Part shown: positions 44,473-51,841 of the stretch, piece after piece
How the letters are laid out: each line of letters opens with the position of its first letter
How positions within the stretch are numbered: position 1 is the stretch's first letter
Source of the DNA: Streptomyces sp. NRRL WC-3742
GTDB taxonomy: Bacteria > Actinomycetota > Actinomycetes > Streptomycetales > Streptomycetaceae
Reading direction: 5' to 3'
Assembly: GCF_000720635.1 (NCBI RefSeq)
Contig: NZ_JOCF01000004.1
Span: 134,572 to 198,571 of the forward strand
Length of the DNA stretch: 64,000 nucleotides
The notes under the pieces: generated by a model
Seen by the model: only the letters and a program-made list of their open reading frames with translations
Told to the model about the DNA's origin: nothing
Databases searched by the model: none
Made by a program: the position numbers and the translations under genes

Positions 44473-44478
44473 CCGCGC

Positions 44479-45540
44479 CTAACCGTCGAGGCTCCCCTGC
44501 GCCAGCCCCTTCAACAGCTCGTACGAGCGCTGGACGAACCGCCCGTCCAGGCTGGGCCCGGTGTTGGCGAGGGCGGCGACGGCCGTGCCGGTGGGCGGGG
44601 AGAAGCCGACGAAGGCGGTGAAGCCCCGGGTGCCGCCGGTGTGGAACCACAGCTCGCGCCCGCCCGCGTGCCGGTGCTGCCAGATCAGGCCCAGCTGGTC
44701 GCCGGAGCGCGGCAGGCGCAGCCGGGGCCGCTGCACCTCGCGCAGCGCCGTCGCCAACTGGCCGTCCCCCGGCCGGAGATGGGCCTGGAGGTAGTGCAGC
44801 AGGTCGGCCGCTCCGGCCCGGACGGCGCCCGCGCCGGGCAGGCCGGGGATGCGCCAGGGCGGCAGCGCCCGCCCGCGCCGGTACCCGGTCGCCCGCCCGG
44901 GCGCGTCCGGGGCGCAGGTGGTGTCGCGCAGGCCGAGCGGTCGGCAGACCCGTTCCGCGAGCAGCTGTCCGTACGAGGGCCCGCCGACTGCCTCGACGAG
45001 CAGGCGCCCGAGCAGCCCGACCCCGTAGTTGGAGTACCCGTACCTCCCGCCGGGCCGCGACCGTACGGTGGTTCGGGCGAGTCCGTCCCTCAACTGCCGC
45101 TCGCCGTAGCGGCCGTACGGATTGCTGAACCAGGCGGGCGCGGCGCCGGCGAGGAGCCCGGGCGGCAGCCGGGGCAGGCCCGAGGTGTGGGTGGCCAGGT
45201 GCAGCAGGCGGATCGGTCCGCCCGAACGCACCGAGGGCGTAGGCCAGTCGGGAGGAAGATGGCTCTCCACCGGGTCGTCCAGGGAGAGTTCGCCGCGCGC
45301 GGCGAGGTCGGCGAGCAGCAGTGCGGTGAACGTCTTGGTGACGGAGCCGAGTTCGAAGCCGGTTTCCGGTGTGCACGCCGCGGCGCCCGGCCCGCGCCCC
45401 AGTCGGCCGTGGCAGCGCACCTGCGCCCGCTCGCCGTCGACGAGCGCCACGGCCACCGCCGTCGCGTACGGCTCGGCGGCGCGCAGGACCTCCCCGTACA
45501 GCCGGTCGACGGACGTGCCCACGCGGGGCGGGGTGCTCAC
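44479..45540 (-). CDS. Serine hydrolase, class C beta-lactamase/DD-peptidase fold
   Basis: 353 residues without a signal peptide, so cytoplasmic. The nucleophile motif SVTK is in FELGSVTKTFTALLLADL, the second motif YGYSNYG has the YxN, and the third is HTGGTRGF. This is an active-looking beta-lactamase-family hydrolase (esterase, amidase or D-aminopeptidase). It is the last gene of a four-gene coupled operon beginning with the 66-aa peptide; the GTG start overlaps the stop of the preceding gene. A peptide-processing role is possible but unproven. Confidence 0.85.
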   Translation of the reverse strand: MSTPPRVGTSVDRLYGEVLRAAEPYATAVAVALVDGERAQVRCHGRLGRGPGAAACTPETGFELGSVTKTFTALLLADLAARGELSLDDPVESHLPPDWPTPSVRSGGPIRLLHLATHTSGLPRLPPGLLAGAAPAWFSNPYGRYGERQLRDGLARTTVRSRPGGRYGYSNYGVGLLGRLLVEAVGGPSYGQLLAERVCRPLGLRDTTCAPDAPGRATGYRRGRALPPWRIPGLPGAGAVRAGAADLLHYLQAHLRPGDGQLATALREVQRPRLRLPRSGDQLGLIWQHRHAGGRELWFHTGGTRGFTAFVGFSPPTGTAVAALANTGPSLDGRFVQRSYELLKGLAQGSLDG

Positions 45541-46478
45541 GCGAGGGCCGCCTGCGCGCCGCCGAGTGCGCGCGAGAGGGTGACGGTGCTGGCCACCACC
45601 GCGACCACGGCGGTGTGTTCGTGGTCCTTGAACGCCTGCTCGGGCTCCTCGGCGACGGGCTGCGCGTCGTCGCGCGGGATCAGCCCGTCCTCGCGCTGCA
45701 CGGCGGCGAGCGCCTCCCAGCCCTGCCGCCCGGTGACCGGCTCGCCGATGCAGGCGTCGACGACGAGCAGTTCGGCGGCGAGGTCCCACTGCCCGACCTC
45801 CAGCCAGATGTCGAGCCAGACGGGCAGCCAGTCGCGGACGTAGGCGCGCATCGGCTCCGGCAGGTTCTCAGGCCGGGCGCCCCAGTCGGTGAGGTGGAAG
45901 ACGGTGTGGGTGATGTCGTAGCCGGTGGCCCAGTCCACGGCCCAGGGCTCGGGGGTGGAGCCGAGCCAGGTGGTGGCGGCCAGGGCGCTCCAGTCCGTGG
46001 CACGGCGCTCCAGGCCCGTGACCCGGCGGGCGTTGGCGATGGCCAGGCGCCGGTTGGGCACCGTCTCGGCGGCGTGCACCGAGCGCAGTTCGGCCAGCGA
46101 GGCGACCAACTCCTCCAGCGGCGGGTGCCGGTACCCGGCCCGGACGAAGTGGGCGTACACCTCCAGCGGGTCGGTCAGCAGCAGGTGCCTCAACTGCCGT
46201 TCGTACAGCAGGTTCCCGTCCCGCAGTTGGGACCAGCCGAAGGCGAGCATCCGGCGGGCCCGCTCGGCGTCGACCGGTCCGGTGACGCCCTCGCGCAGCA
46301 CCAGCGAGGCGGCGAGCGCGCATTCGCCGATGGGCTTGTAGGCGTTGTTGGGGTCGGCGATGTCGATGGTGATGTTGTCGTCGAGCCCGCCGAAGCCGGT
46401 CTCGTGCGAGGCGTCGAGCCAGGCCAGGGCGCGCGAGCCGAGCCGCTGGGCGGTGGCGAGGACGTCGTGGTCGGTCAT
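45537..46478 (-). CDS. DUF6895-like protein of unknown function
   Basis: 313 residues, all-helical, no signal peptide. GYDITHTVFHLTDWG, VVDACIGEPVTG and FKDHEHTAVVAVVAST are short conserved-looking blocks with His residues. The arrangement recalls the family labelled DUF6895, but this is from memory and not verified. An alpha-toroid fold is possible. ATG overlaps the stop of the upstream gene and its own stop overlaps the hydrolase start. Confidence 0.6.
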   Translation of the reverse strand: MTDHDVLATAQRLGSRALAWLDASHETGFGGLDDNITIDIADPNNAYKPIGECALAASLVLREGVTGPVDAERARRMLAFGWSQLRDGNLLYERQLRHLLLTDPLEVYAHFVRAGYRHPPLEELVASLAELRSVHAAETVPNRRLAIANARRVTGLERRATDWSALAATTWLGSTPEPWAVDWATGYDITHTVFHLTDWGARPENLPEPMRAYVRDWLPVWLDIWLEVGQWDLAAELLVVDACIGEPVTGRQGWEALAAVQREDGLIPRDDAQPVAEEPEQAFKDHEHTAVVAVVASTVTLSRALGGAQAALA

Positions 46479-47377
46479 GCCCGCTCCCCAGGGGTCCCGT
46501 GCGTCCCGGCGCCGTCCAACAGCGCGGCGGCGATGGCCAGTTCGAGGGCGATCCGGGCGCTGCCGTCGCTCACCACCCGCAGGCGGGCCAGCAGCGGTTC
46601 CAGCTCCAGCGGCACGGCGACGCCCTCGGCCCGGCACCAGGCCAGCCAGCGCGTCAGCCGGGCGGCGGCCCGGTGGTCGCGCCGCAGCATCGACCGTGCG
46701 GCGCCCCGGGCGAGCGCCAGGGCGTGGGTGCGGGCCTGGCGGTGCACGGCGCCGTCCAGTCCGGGCAGGGCGAGCGCGGACAGCTGCGCCATCCGGATCG
46801 ACCAGGGCTGCCACTGCTCCGGCTCCGGCCACGCGGCGTGACCGGGAACGGCGGCCGGCGCGGGCGCGGTGACAGCGGGTGGGATGGCAGTGGGCAAGAT
46901 GACAGCGGGCGCGGTGACAGCGGGCGCGGTGACGGAGTGTTCCCCCGGCCCGGCGCCGCCCGCGTCACCGGTCGTCCCCAGCGTCCGGACGAGCAGCACC
47001 CCGGCCGCCCAGTCCCGCCAGGCGGCGACGACGGCGTTCCCGTCCCCGCCGCCCGTCGCGCCCGTCAGGCCCGCCGCGCCCGTCAAGCCCGCGGGCGGGA
47101 AGACGCGGTGCGCCTCGGCGAGCAGCAGCGCCGTGGTCTCGTCGGGGTCGGCCCCGGCCAGCAACTGCGGGGCGAACAGGTCGGGCCCGACCACCCGCAG
47201 GGCGGCCAGCAGCGACCTGGGCGCCTCGACGGCATCGGGCGCGTCCGGCGCCTCCGGCGGGGCGGGCGCGAGCGCGACCGCACCCCCGGCGCCCCGCAGG
47301 GCGTCGAGGGTCCGGCCCGCCACCCGCTCGACTGCGGCGGCGTACTCGTCGCGCAGAGGGGTATCGGCGAATGGCAT
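46475..47377 (-). CDS. Unknown protein in small-peptide operon
   Basis: 300 residues. The N- and C-terminal parts are helical and rich in Ala, Leu and Arg (AAARLTRWLAWCRAEGVAVPLELEPLL). The middle holds a low-complexity linker with repeated VTAPA and GLTGA units. I cannot assign a family. ATG at 47377 is about 11 nt after GAGGAGG; a GTG 66 bp upstream is possible. It follows the 66-aa peptide gene and overlaps the DUF6895-like gene. Confidence 0.6.
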   Translation of the reverse strand: MPFADTPLRDEYAAAVERVAGRTLDALRGAGGAVALAPAPPEAPDAPDAVEAPRSLLAALRVVGPDLFAPQLLAGADPDETTALLLAEAHRVFPPAGLTGAAGLTGATGGGDGNAVVAAWRDWAAGVLLVRTLGTTGDAGGAGPGEHSVTAPAVTAPAVILPTAIPPAVTAPAPAAVPGHAAWPEPEQWQPWSIRMAQLSALALPGLDGAVHRQARTHALALARGAARSMLRRDHRAAARLTRWLAWCRAEGVAVPLELEPLLARLRVVSDGSARIALELAIAAALLDGAGTHGTPGERA

Positions 47378-47517
47378 GGTTGCGTGGTCCTCCTCGAAGC
47401 GGACTCCACGAGGTCCCGGGCCGGATCGGACACCGTCGGTCACGATGGATCACGGTCGGTCACGGTCACGGCGCAGGAATGCCCCGCGGGGCCCTGGGGG
47501 CCCGGCGGCGAGCTCGG

Positions 47518-47718
47518 CTACCGGGTCTTCTCCTTGGGCTGCTTCGGGGCGAGCAGCAGCAGCCCCACCAGCAGCAGGCCGCCGGCGGCTTCGGGGCGGT
47601 ACGTGGGCGCGTCGCTGACGACGGCCTCGTCCTCCACCATGAGCAAGCCGAGCGCATCGAGTTCGGCCTCGGTCGCCAGCGGCGCCCGGGTCGTGCCGGT
47701 CGTGAACTGAGTAAGCAT
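47518..47718 (-). CDS. Small 66-aa peptide, possible precursor or membrane peptide
   Basis: 66 residues with an excellent ribosome site (GAGGAGG, 8 nt before ATG). The first half is acidic (EAELDALGLLMVEDEAV), then PTYRPEAAGG and a hydrophobic LLLVGLLLLA followed by a basic tail PKQPKEKTR. No Cys. The GG before a hydrophobic basic stretch resembles a double-glycine leader and core, but a plain single-span membrane peptide is equally possible. It is the first gene of the operon with 46475-47377, 45537-46478 and 44479-45540. No modification enzyme of a known RiPP class is present. Confidence 0.65.
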   Translation of the reverse strand: MLTQFTTGTTRAPLATEAELDALGLLMVEDEAVVSDAPTYRPEAAGGLLLVGLLLLAPKQPKEKTR

Positions 47719-47883
47719 CAGATGTGCCTCCTCATCTGGATTTCACCGCCCGGTCGGGCGATGCCCCTGTCCGACACTACGAGCCCCGGCGGCGACCTGC
47801 ATCCGCAGCCCCCTGAGCTGCGGCGTTGCCCTGGGTGCGGGCTCGGATGCGGCGAGTTCGCGGAGAGTCGGTACGGTCTGGAC

Positions 47884-48657
47884 ATGACCACAGCCTTGAT
47901 CACCGGCGCGACCGCCGGCATCGGAGCCGCCTTCGCCCGCCGCCTGGCCCGCGGCGGCTACCGGCTCGTCCTGGTGGCCCGCGACTCCGAGCGCCTGGAG
48001 CGCGCGGCCGCCGACCTGCACGCCCGCTACGGCACCGAGTCGGAGGTGCTGCGCGCCGACCTCGCGACCGAGGACGGCATCCGCGCCGTCGAGGCCCGCC
48101 TCGCCGACACCGGGAACCCGGTGGACCTGCTCGTCAACAACGCCGGCTTCGGCAACAAGGGCGCCTTCGGCACCGTCCCCCTGCAGGACGAGCTGGACAT
48201 GCTGAAGGTGCACATCGAGGCGATCCTGCGCCTGACCACCGCCGCGCTGCCCGGTATGCGCGAGCGCGGCCGGGGTGCGATCGTCAACGTCGCCTCGGTG
48301 GCCGCCTTCCTGCCGCGCGGCACGTACGGGGCGAGCAAGGCGTGGGTGGTCAGCTTCACCCAGGGCGTGCTGCGCGACCTCGGCGGCAGCGGCGTGCGGA
48401 TGATGGCGCTGTGCCCGGGCTTCACCCGTACCGAGTTCCACGAGCGGGCGGGCATGGGCACCGACAACATCCCCGCCTGGTCCTGGCTCTCGGCGGACCG
48501 GGTGGTGGAGGACGCGCTGCGCGACCTGGGCCGCGGCCGGTCGGTGTCGGTGCCCGGCAAGCGCTACAAGGCCGTGGTCGCCCTGGCCCGGCTGCTGCCC
48601 TCGGGCAAGCTGGGCGGCGTCTCCAACAAGGCGGCGCGCACGTACCGCACCGACTGA
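47884..48657 (+). CDS. Short-chain dehydrogenase
   Basis: 257 residues. Cofactor loop TGATAGIG, NNAG in LLVNNAGFG, catalytic Ser in NVASVAAF and YGASKAW with the YxxxK pair. LCPGFTRTEFHERAG follows, as in the DltE-like classical SDRs. A TACGGT hexamer about 7 bp before the ATG fits a leaderless start. Divergent from the small-peptide operon. Confidence 0.9.
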   Translation: MTTALITGATAGIGAAFARRLARGGYRLVLVARDSERLERAAADLHARYGTESEVLRADLATEDGIRAVEARLADTGNPVDLLVNNAGFGNKGAFGTVPLQDELDMLKVHIEAILRLTTAALPGMRERGRGAIVNVASVAAFLPRGTYGASKAWVVSFTQGVLRDLGGSGVRMMALCPGFTRTEFHERAGMGTDNIPAWSWLSADRVVEDALRDLGRGRSVSVPGKRYKAVVALARLLPSGKLGGVSNKAARTYRTD

Positions 48658-48738
48658 GGCGCGAGCGGCGGTCGGGCGGAGGCCGGGCGGCGGTAACGGG
48701 GACCGGGGCACGCAGCGGGAATAGAGCAACCCTCACTA

Positions 48739-48751
48739 TTAGCTTGCCTAA
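48739..48751 (+). promoter_or_regulatory. Iron-box-like element, non-canonical spacing
   Basis: TTAGCTTGCCTAA has both half-sites TTAG/CTAA of the iron box, but 5 instead of 6 bases between them. It lies upstream of an ABC exporter gene. A second half-site GCTAACC follows. It may be a degenerate IdeR/DmdR site. Confidence 0.4.
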
Positions 48752-48844
48752 CTATGAGCTAACCCCGGTATGCTGCCCCCGGTGCCACTCGCGCACCCGT
48801 CCGACCGCCGCGCCCCCGCGCGCCCGAACCAGGGAGGTCCGCCC

Positions 48845-50665
48845 TTGAGGCGCACCATCGACTGGACCCCGCCCGAAACCGCCGAGGGCGAGACCCGCCC
48901 GCCCTCCCAGTGGCGGCGCATCCTCGCGCTCTTCCGCCCCTACGCCGGCCGCCTGACGCTCGTCGGCCTGCTGGTCGCCGCCTCCGCCGTCGTCTCCGTC
49001 GCCTCGCCGTTCCTGATCAAGGCCGTCCTGGACACCGCCATCCCGCAGGGCCGCACCGGGCTGCTCAGCCTGCTCGCCCTCGGCATGGTCGCGGCGGCCG
49101 TGGTGAACAGTGTCTTCAACGTCCTCCAGACGCTGATCTCCACCACCGTCGGCCAGCGCGTCATGCACGACCTGCGCACCGCCGTCTACGGCCACCTCCA
49201 GCGCCAGTCGCTCGCCTTCTTCACCCGCACCCGCACCGGCGAGGTGCAGTCCCGCATCGCCAACGACATCGGCGGCATGCAGTCCACGGTGACCTCCACC
49301 GCGACGAGCCTGGTCTCCAACTTCACCGCCGTCGTCGCCTCGATCGTCGCCATGGTCGCCCTGGACTGGCGGCTGACGATCGTCTCCCTGCTGCTGCTCC
49401 CGATGTTCGTGTGGATCAGCCGCCGCGTCGGCCGCGAACGCAAGAAGATCACCGGCGAGCGCCAGAAGCAGCTCGCCGCGATGAGCTCCGCCGTCCAGGA
49501 GTCGCTCTCCGTCAGCGGCATCCTGCTGGGCCGCACCATGGGCCGCACCGACTCGCTGGCCCGGGAGTTCACCGCCCAGTCCGACCAGCTCGCCGACCTG
49601 GAGGTGCGCGCCAGCATGGCCGGGCGCTGGCGGATGAACACCATCCAGATCGTGATGGCCGCCATGCCCGCCGCGATCTACTGGGCCGCCGGGCTCACCG
49701 TCGCCGGGGGAGCGCCGATCGTCTCGGTCGGCACCCTGGTCGCCTTCGTCACCCTCCAGCAGGGCATGTTCCGCCCGACCGTGAGCCTGCTCTTCACCGG
49801 CGTGGAGGTGCAGACCTCCCTCGCCCTGTTCCAGCGGATCTTCGAGTACCTCGACCTGCCGGTGGACATCACCGAGCGGCCGGACCCCGTCACCCTCCCG
49901 GAGATCCGCGGCGACGTGCGCTTCGAGGCCGTCGACTTCCGCTACGACCCCGAGCAGCCGCGCCCCACCCTCGACGGCGTCGACCTCGCCGTCCCGGCGG
50001 GGACCTCACTGGCCGTGGTCGGCGAGACCGGCTCCGGCAAGACCACGCTCAGCCACCTGGTGCCCCGCCTCTACGACGTCACCGGCGGCCGCGTCACCAT
50101 CGACGGCGTGGACGTGCGCGAGCTCTCCTTCGAGACCCTGGCCCGCGCGGTCGGCGTCGTCTCCCAGGAGACGTACCTCTTCCACGCCTCCGTCGCCGAG
50201 AACCTGCGCTTCGCCAAACCCGACGCCTCGGACGCCGAACTCGTCGAGGCCGCCCGGGCCGCGCAGATCCACGACACCATCGACGCCCTCCCGGAGGGCT
50301 ACGACACCCTCGTCGGCGAACGCGGCTACCGCTTCTCCGGCGGCGAGAAGCAGCGCCTCGCCCTCGCCCGGACCATCCTGCGCAACCCGCCCGTCCTCAT
50401 CCTCGACGAGGCCACCAGCGCCCTGGACAACCGCACCGAACGCGCCGTCCAGCAGGCCGTCGACACCCTCGCCGCCGGCCGGACCACCATCACCATCGCG
50501 CACCGGCTCTCCACCGTCCGCGCCGCCGACCAGATAGCCGTGCTCGACCACGGACAGGTCGCCGAACTGGGCACCCACGAGGAGCTGGTGGCCCTCGACG
50601 GCCGGTACGCGGCGCTGCTGCGCCGTGAAGTCCCGGACACCGCCGGGGTGCTGGGCCACGCGTGA
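48845..50665 (+). CDS. ABC exporter, fused membrane and ATPase domains
   Basis: 606 residues with TTG start; GGGAGG 7 nt upstream decides it. Six membrane helices in residues 40-310 are followed by a complete ATPase: Walker A GETGSGKTT, signature SGGEKQRLALARTIL, Walker B VLILDEATSALD. MsbA/LmrA half-transporter class, acting as a homodimer. The iron-box-like element upstream suggests siderophore or metal-linked export, but drug export is also possible. Confidence 0.92.
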   Translation: MRRTIDWTPPETAEGETRPPSQWRRILALFRPYAGRLTLVGLLVAASAVVSVASPFLIKAVLDTAIPQGRTGLLSLLALGMVAAAVVNSVFNVLQTLISTTVGQRVMHDLRTAVYGHLQRQSLAFFTRTRTGEVQSRIANDIGGMQSTVTSTATSLVSNFTAVVASIVAMVALDWRLTIVSLLLLPMFVWISRRVGRERKKITGERQKQLAAMSSAVQESLSVSGILLGRTMGRTDSLAREFTAQSDQLADLEVRASMAGRWRMNTIQIVMAAMPAAIYWAAGLTVAGGAPIVSVGTLVAFVTLQQGMFRPTVSLLFTGVEVQTSLALFQRIFEYLDLPVDITERPDPVTLPEIRGDVRFEAVDFRYDPEQPRPTLDGVDLAVPAGTSLAVVGETGSGKTTLSHLVPRLYDVTGGRVTIDGVDVRELSFETLARAVGVVSQETYLFHASVAENLRFAKPDASDAELVEAARAAQIHDTIDALPEGYDTLVGERGYRFSGGEKQRLALARTILRNPPVLILDEATSALDNRTERAVQQAVDTLAAGRTTITIAHRLSTVRAADQIAVLDHGQVAELGTHEELVALDGRYAALLRREVPDTAGVLGHA

Positions 50666-50714
50666 GCCGGCGACGCGCAGGCTCGTGACGCGCGTGCTGT
50701 GACGCTTGAGCCGG

Positions 50715-51383
50715 CTACGCGGCCTTCGGCACCTCGTTGTAGCGCTCCGCGATCTCCTGGCCCGAGAGCCGCTGGATCGCCGCCATCACCTCGTCCGTCA
50801 CCTGACGGCGCGCCTTGAGCGAACGGGCCTGCCCGTGCAGCTCGTCGAAGTGCAGCGGCTCCCCGAAGCGCACCGTCACCTTCTTCAGACGCGGCACCCG
50901 CTTGCCGATCGGCAGGATCTCCTCCGGGCCCTCCAGCGCCACCGGCACCACCGGCACGCCCGCCGTCAGCGCCAGCCAGGCCACGCCCGTCTTGCCCCGG
51001 TACAGCCGCCCGTCCAGGGAACGGGTGCCCTCCGGGTAGATACCGAACGCCTTGCCGGCCTCCAGGATCTCGAGCGCCGACTCCAGCGAAGCCTGCGCCG
51101 AGCGGTACGTGCCGCGCTCGACCGGTACCGCGCCGATCGCCTCGAAGAAGCCCTTGGAGACCTTGCCCTTGAGCCCGGGCGCCTTCCAGTACTCGGCCTT
51201 GGCGAGGAAGTGGACGCGACGCGGGGCGGTCAGCGGGATCACCACGCTGTCGATGAAGGACAGGTGGTTGCTCGCCAGGATCACCCCGCCCTTGCTCGGC
51301 ACGTTCTCGGCACCCTCGATGACCGGGCGCCAGATCCCGCGCGCGACGGGCTTCAGCAGCAGCCTGGTGACGAGGTCGAGCAT
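50715..51383 (-). CDS. 1-acyl-sn-glycerol-3-phosphate acyltransferase (PlsC)
   Basis: 222 residues. The acyltransferase motifs are NHLSFID (NHxxxxD, catalytic His), then the PVERGTYRSAQASLESALEI block, YPEGTRS and PVVPVALEG. It makes phosphatidic acid from lysophosphatidic acid at the membrane. ATG is 10 nt after GGAGGG. Other actinomycete paralogues acylate other acceptors. Confidence 0.92.
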   Translation of the reverse strand: MLDLVTRLLLKPVARGIWRPVIEGAENVPSKGGVILASNHLSFIDSVVIPLTAPRRVHFLAKAEYWKAPGLKGKVSKGFFEAIGAVPVERGTYRSAQASLESALEILEAGKAFGIYPEGTRSLDGRLYRGKTGVAWLALTAGVPVVPVALEGPEEILPIGKRVPRLKKVTVRFGEPLHFDELHGQARSLKARRQVTDEVMAAIQRLSGQEIAERYNEVPKAA

Positions 51384-51561
51384 GGGTTTCCCTCCCTGGA
51401 CGAACGATCGCCCGGGAGGTGCCCGGGCCCGCGATCAGATCCGCAGACTACGGCACCCACCCCCGCGCCCGTCCACTCCCGGAGACCGTGGCGATCACCA
51501 CGGCGGGTAGGGTACGGCCGTCCGAACCGAGCACGACCCAGCAGTACCCCAGGAGGGCACC

Positions 51562-51774
51562 ATGCAGAGCACCGAGGAGATCAAGGCGCTGTTCGACCGT
51601 TTCGACCAGAACGGCGACGGCAAGATCACCCCGGCCGAGTACGCGCTCGCCGCCAACGAGATGGGCGACCACACCGTGACGCTCTCGATGGCGGAGGCGC
51701 TGATCCACACGATGGACACCCGGCACCAGGGCTTCCTCGACTTCGAGGAGTTCCTGGCCGCCCGCCGCGGCTGA
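51562..51774 (+). CDS. Small EF-hand calcium-binding protein
   Basis: 70 residues, two EF-hand motifs. The first loop DQNGDGKITPAE is a perfect 12-residue calcium loop; the second, DTRHQGFLDFEE, lacks the Asp/Asn at positions 3 and 5 and may not bind. Similar small calerythrin- or CabB-type proteins are common in Streptomyces. ATG follows CCAGGAGG. Terminated by the hairpin at 51787-51824. Confidence 0.92.
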   Translation: MQSTEEIKALFDRFDQNGDGKITPAEYALAANEMGDHTVTLSMAEALIHTMDTRHQGFLDFEEFLAARRG

Positions 51775-51786
51775 TCCGCGCGGGGA

Positions 51787-51824
51787 ACGGGGCCGGTCCG
51801 CCGCACCCGCGGCGCCGGCCCCGT
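51787..51824. terminator. Bidirectional hairpin terminator
   Basis: ACGGGGCCGG and CCGGCCCCGT form a perfect 10-bp stem around an 18-nt loop that can form its own GC-rich stem, between the convergent EF-hand and glycosyltransferase genes. Confidence 0.75.
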
Positions 51825-51841
51825 CCGCGTGAGGGGCCGCG

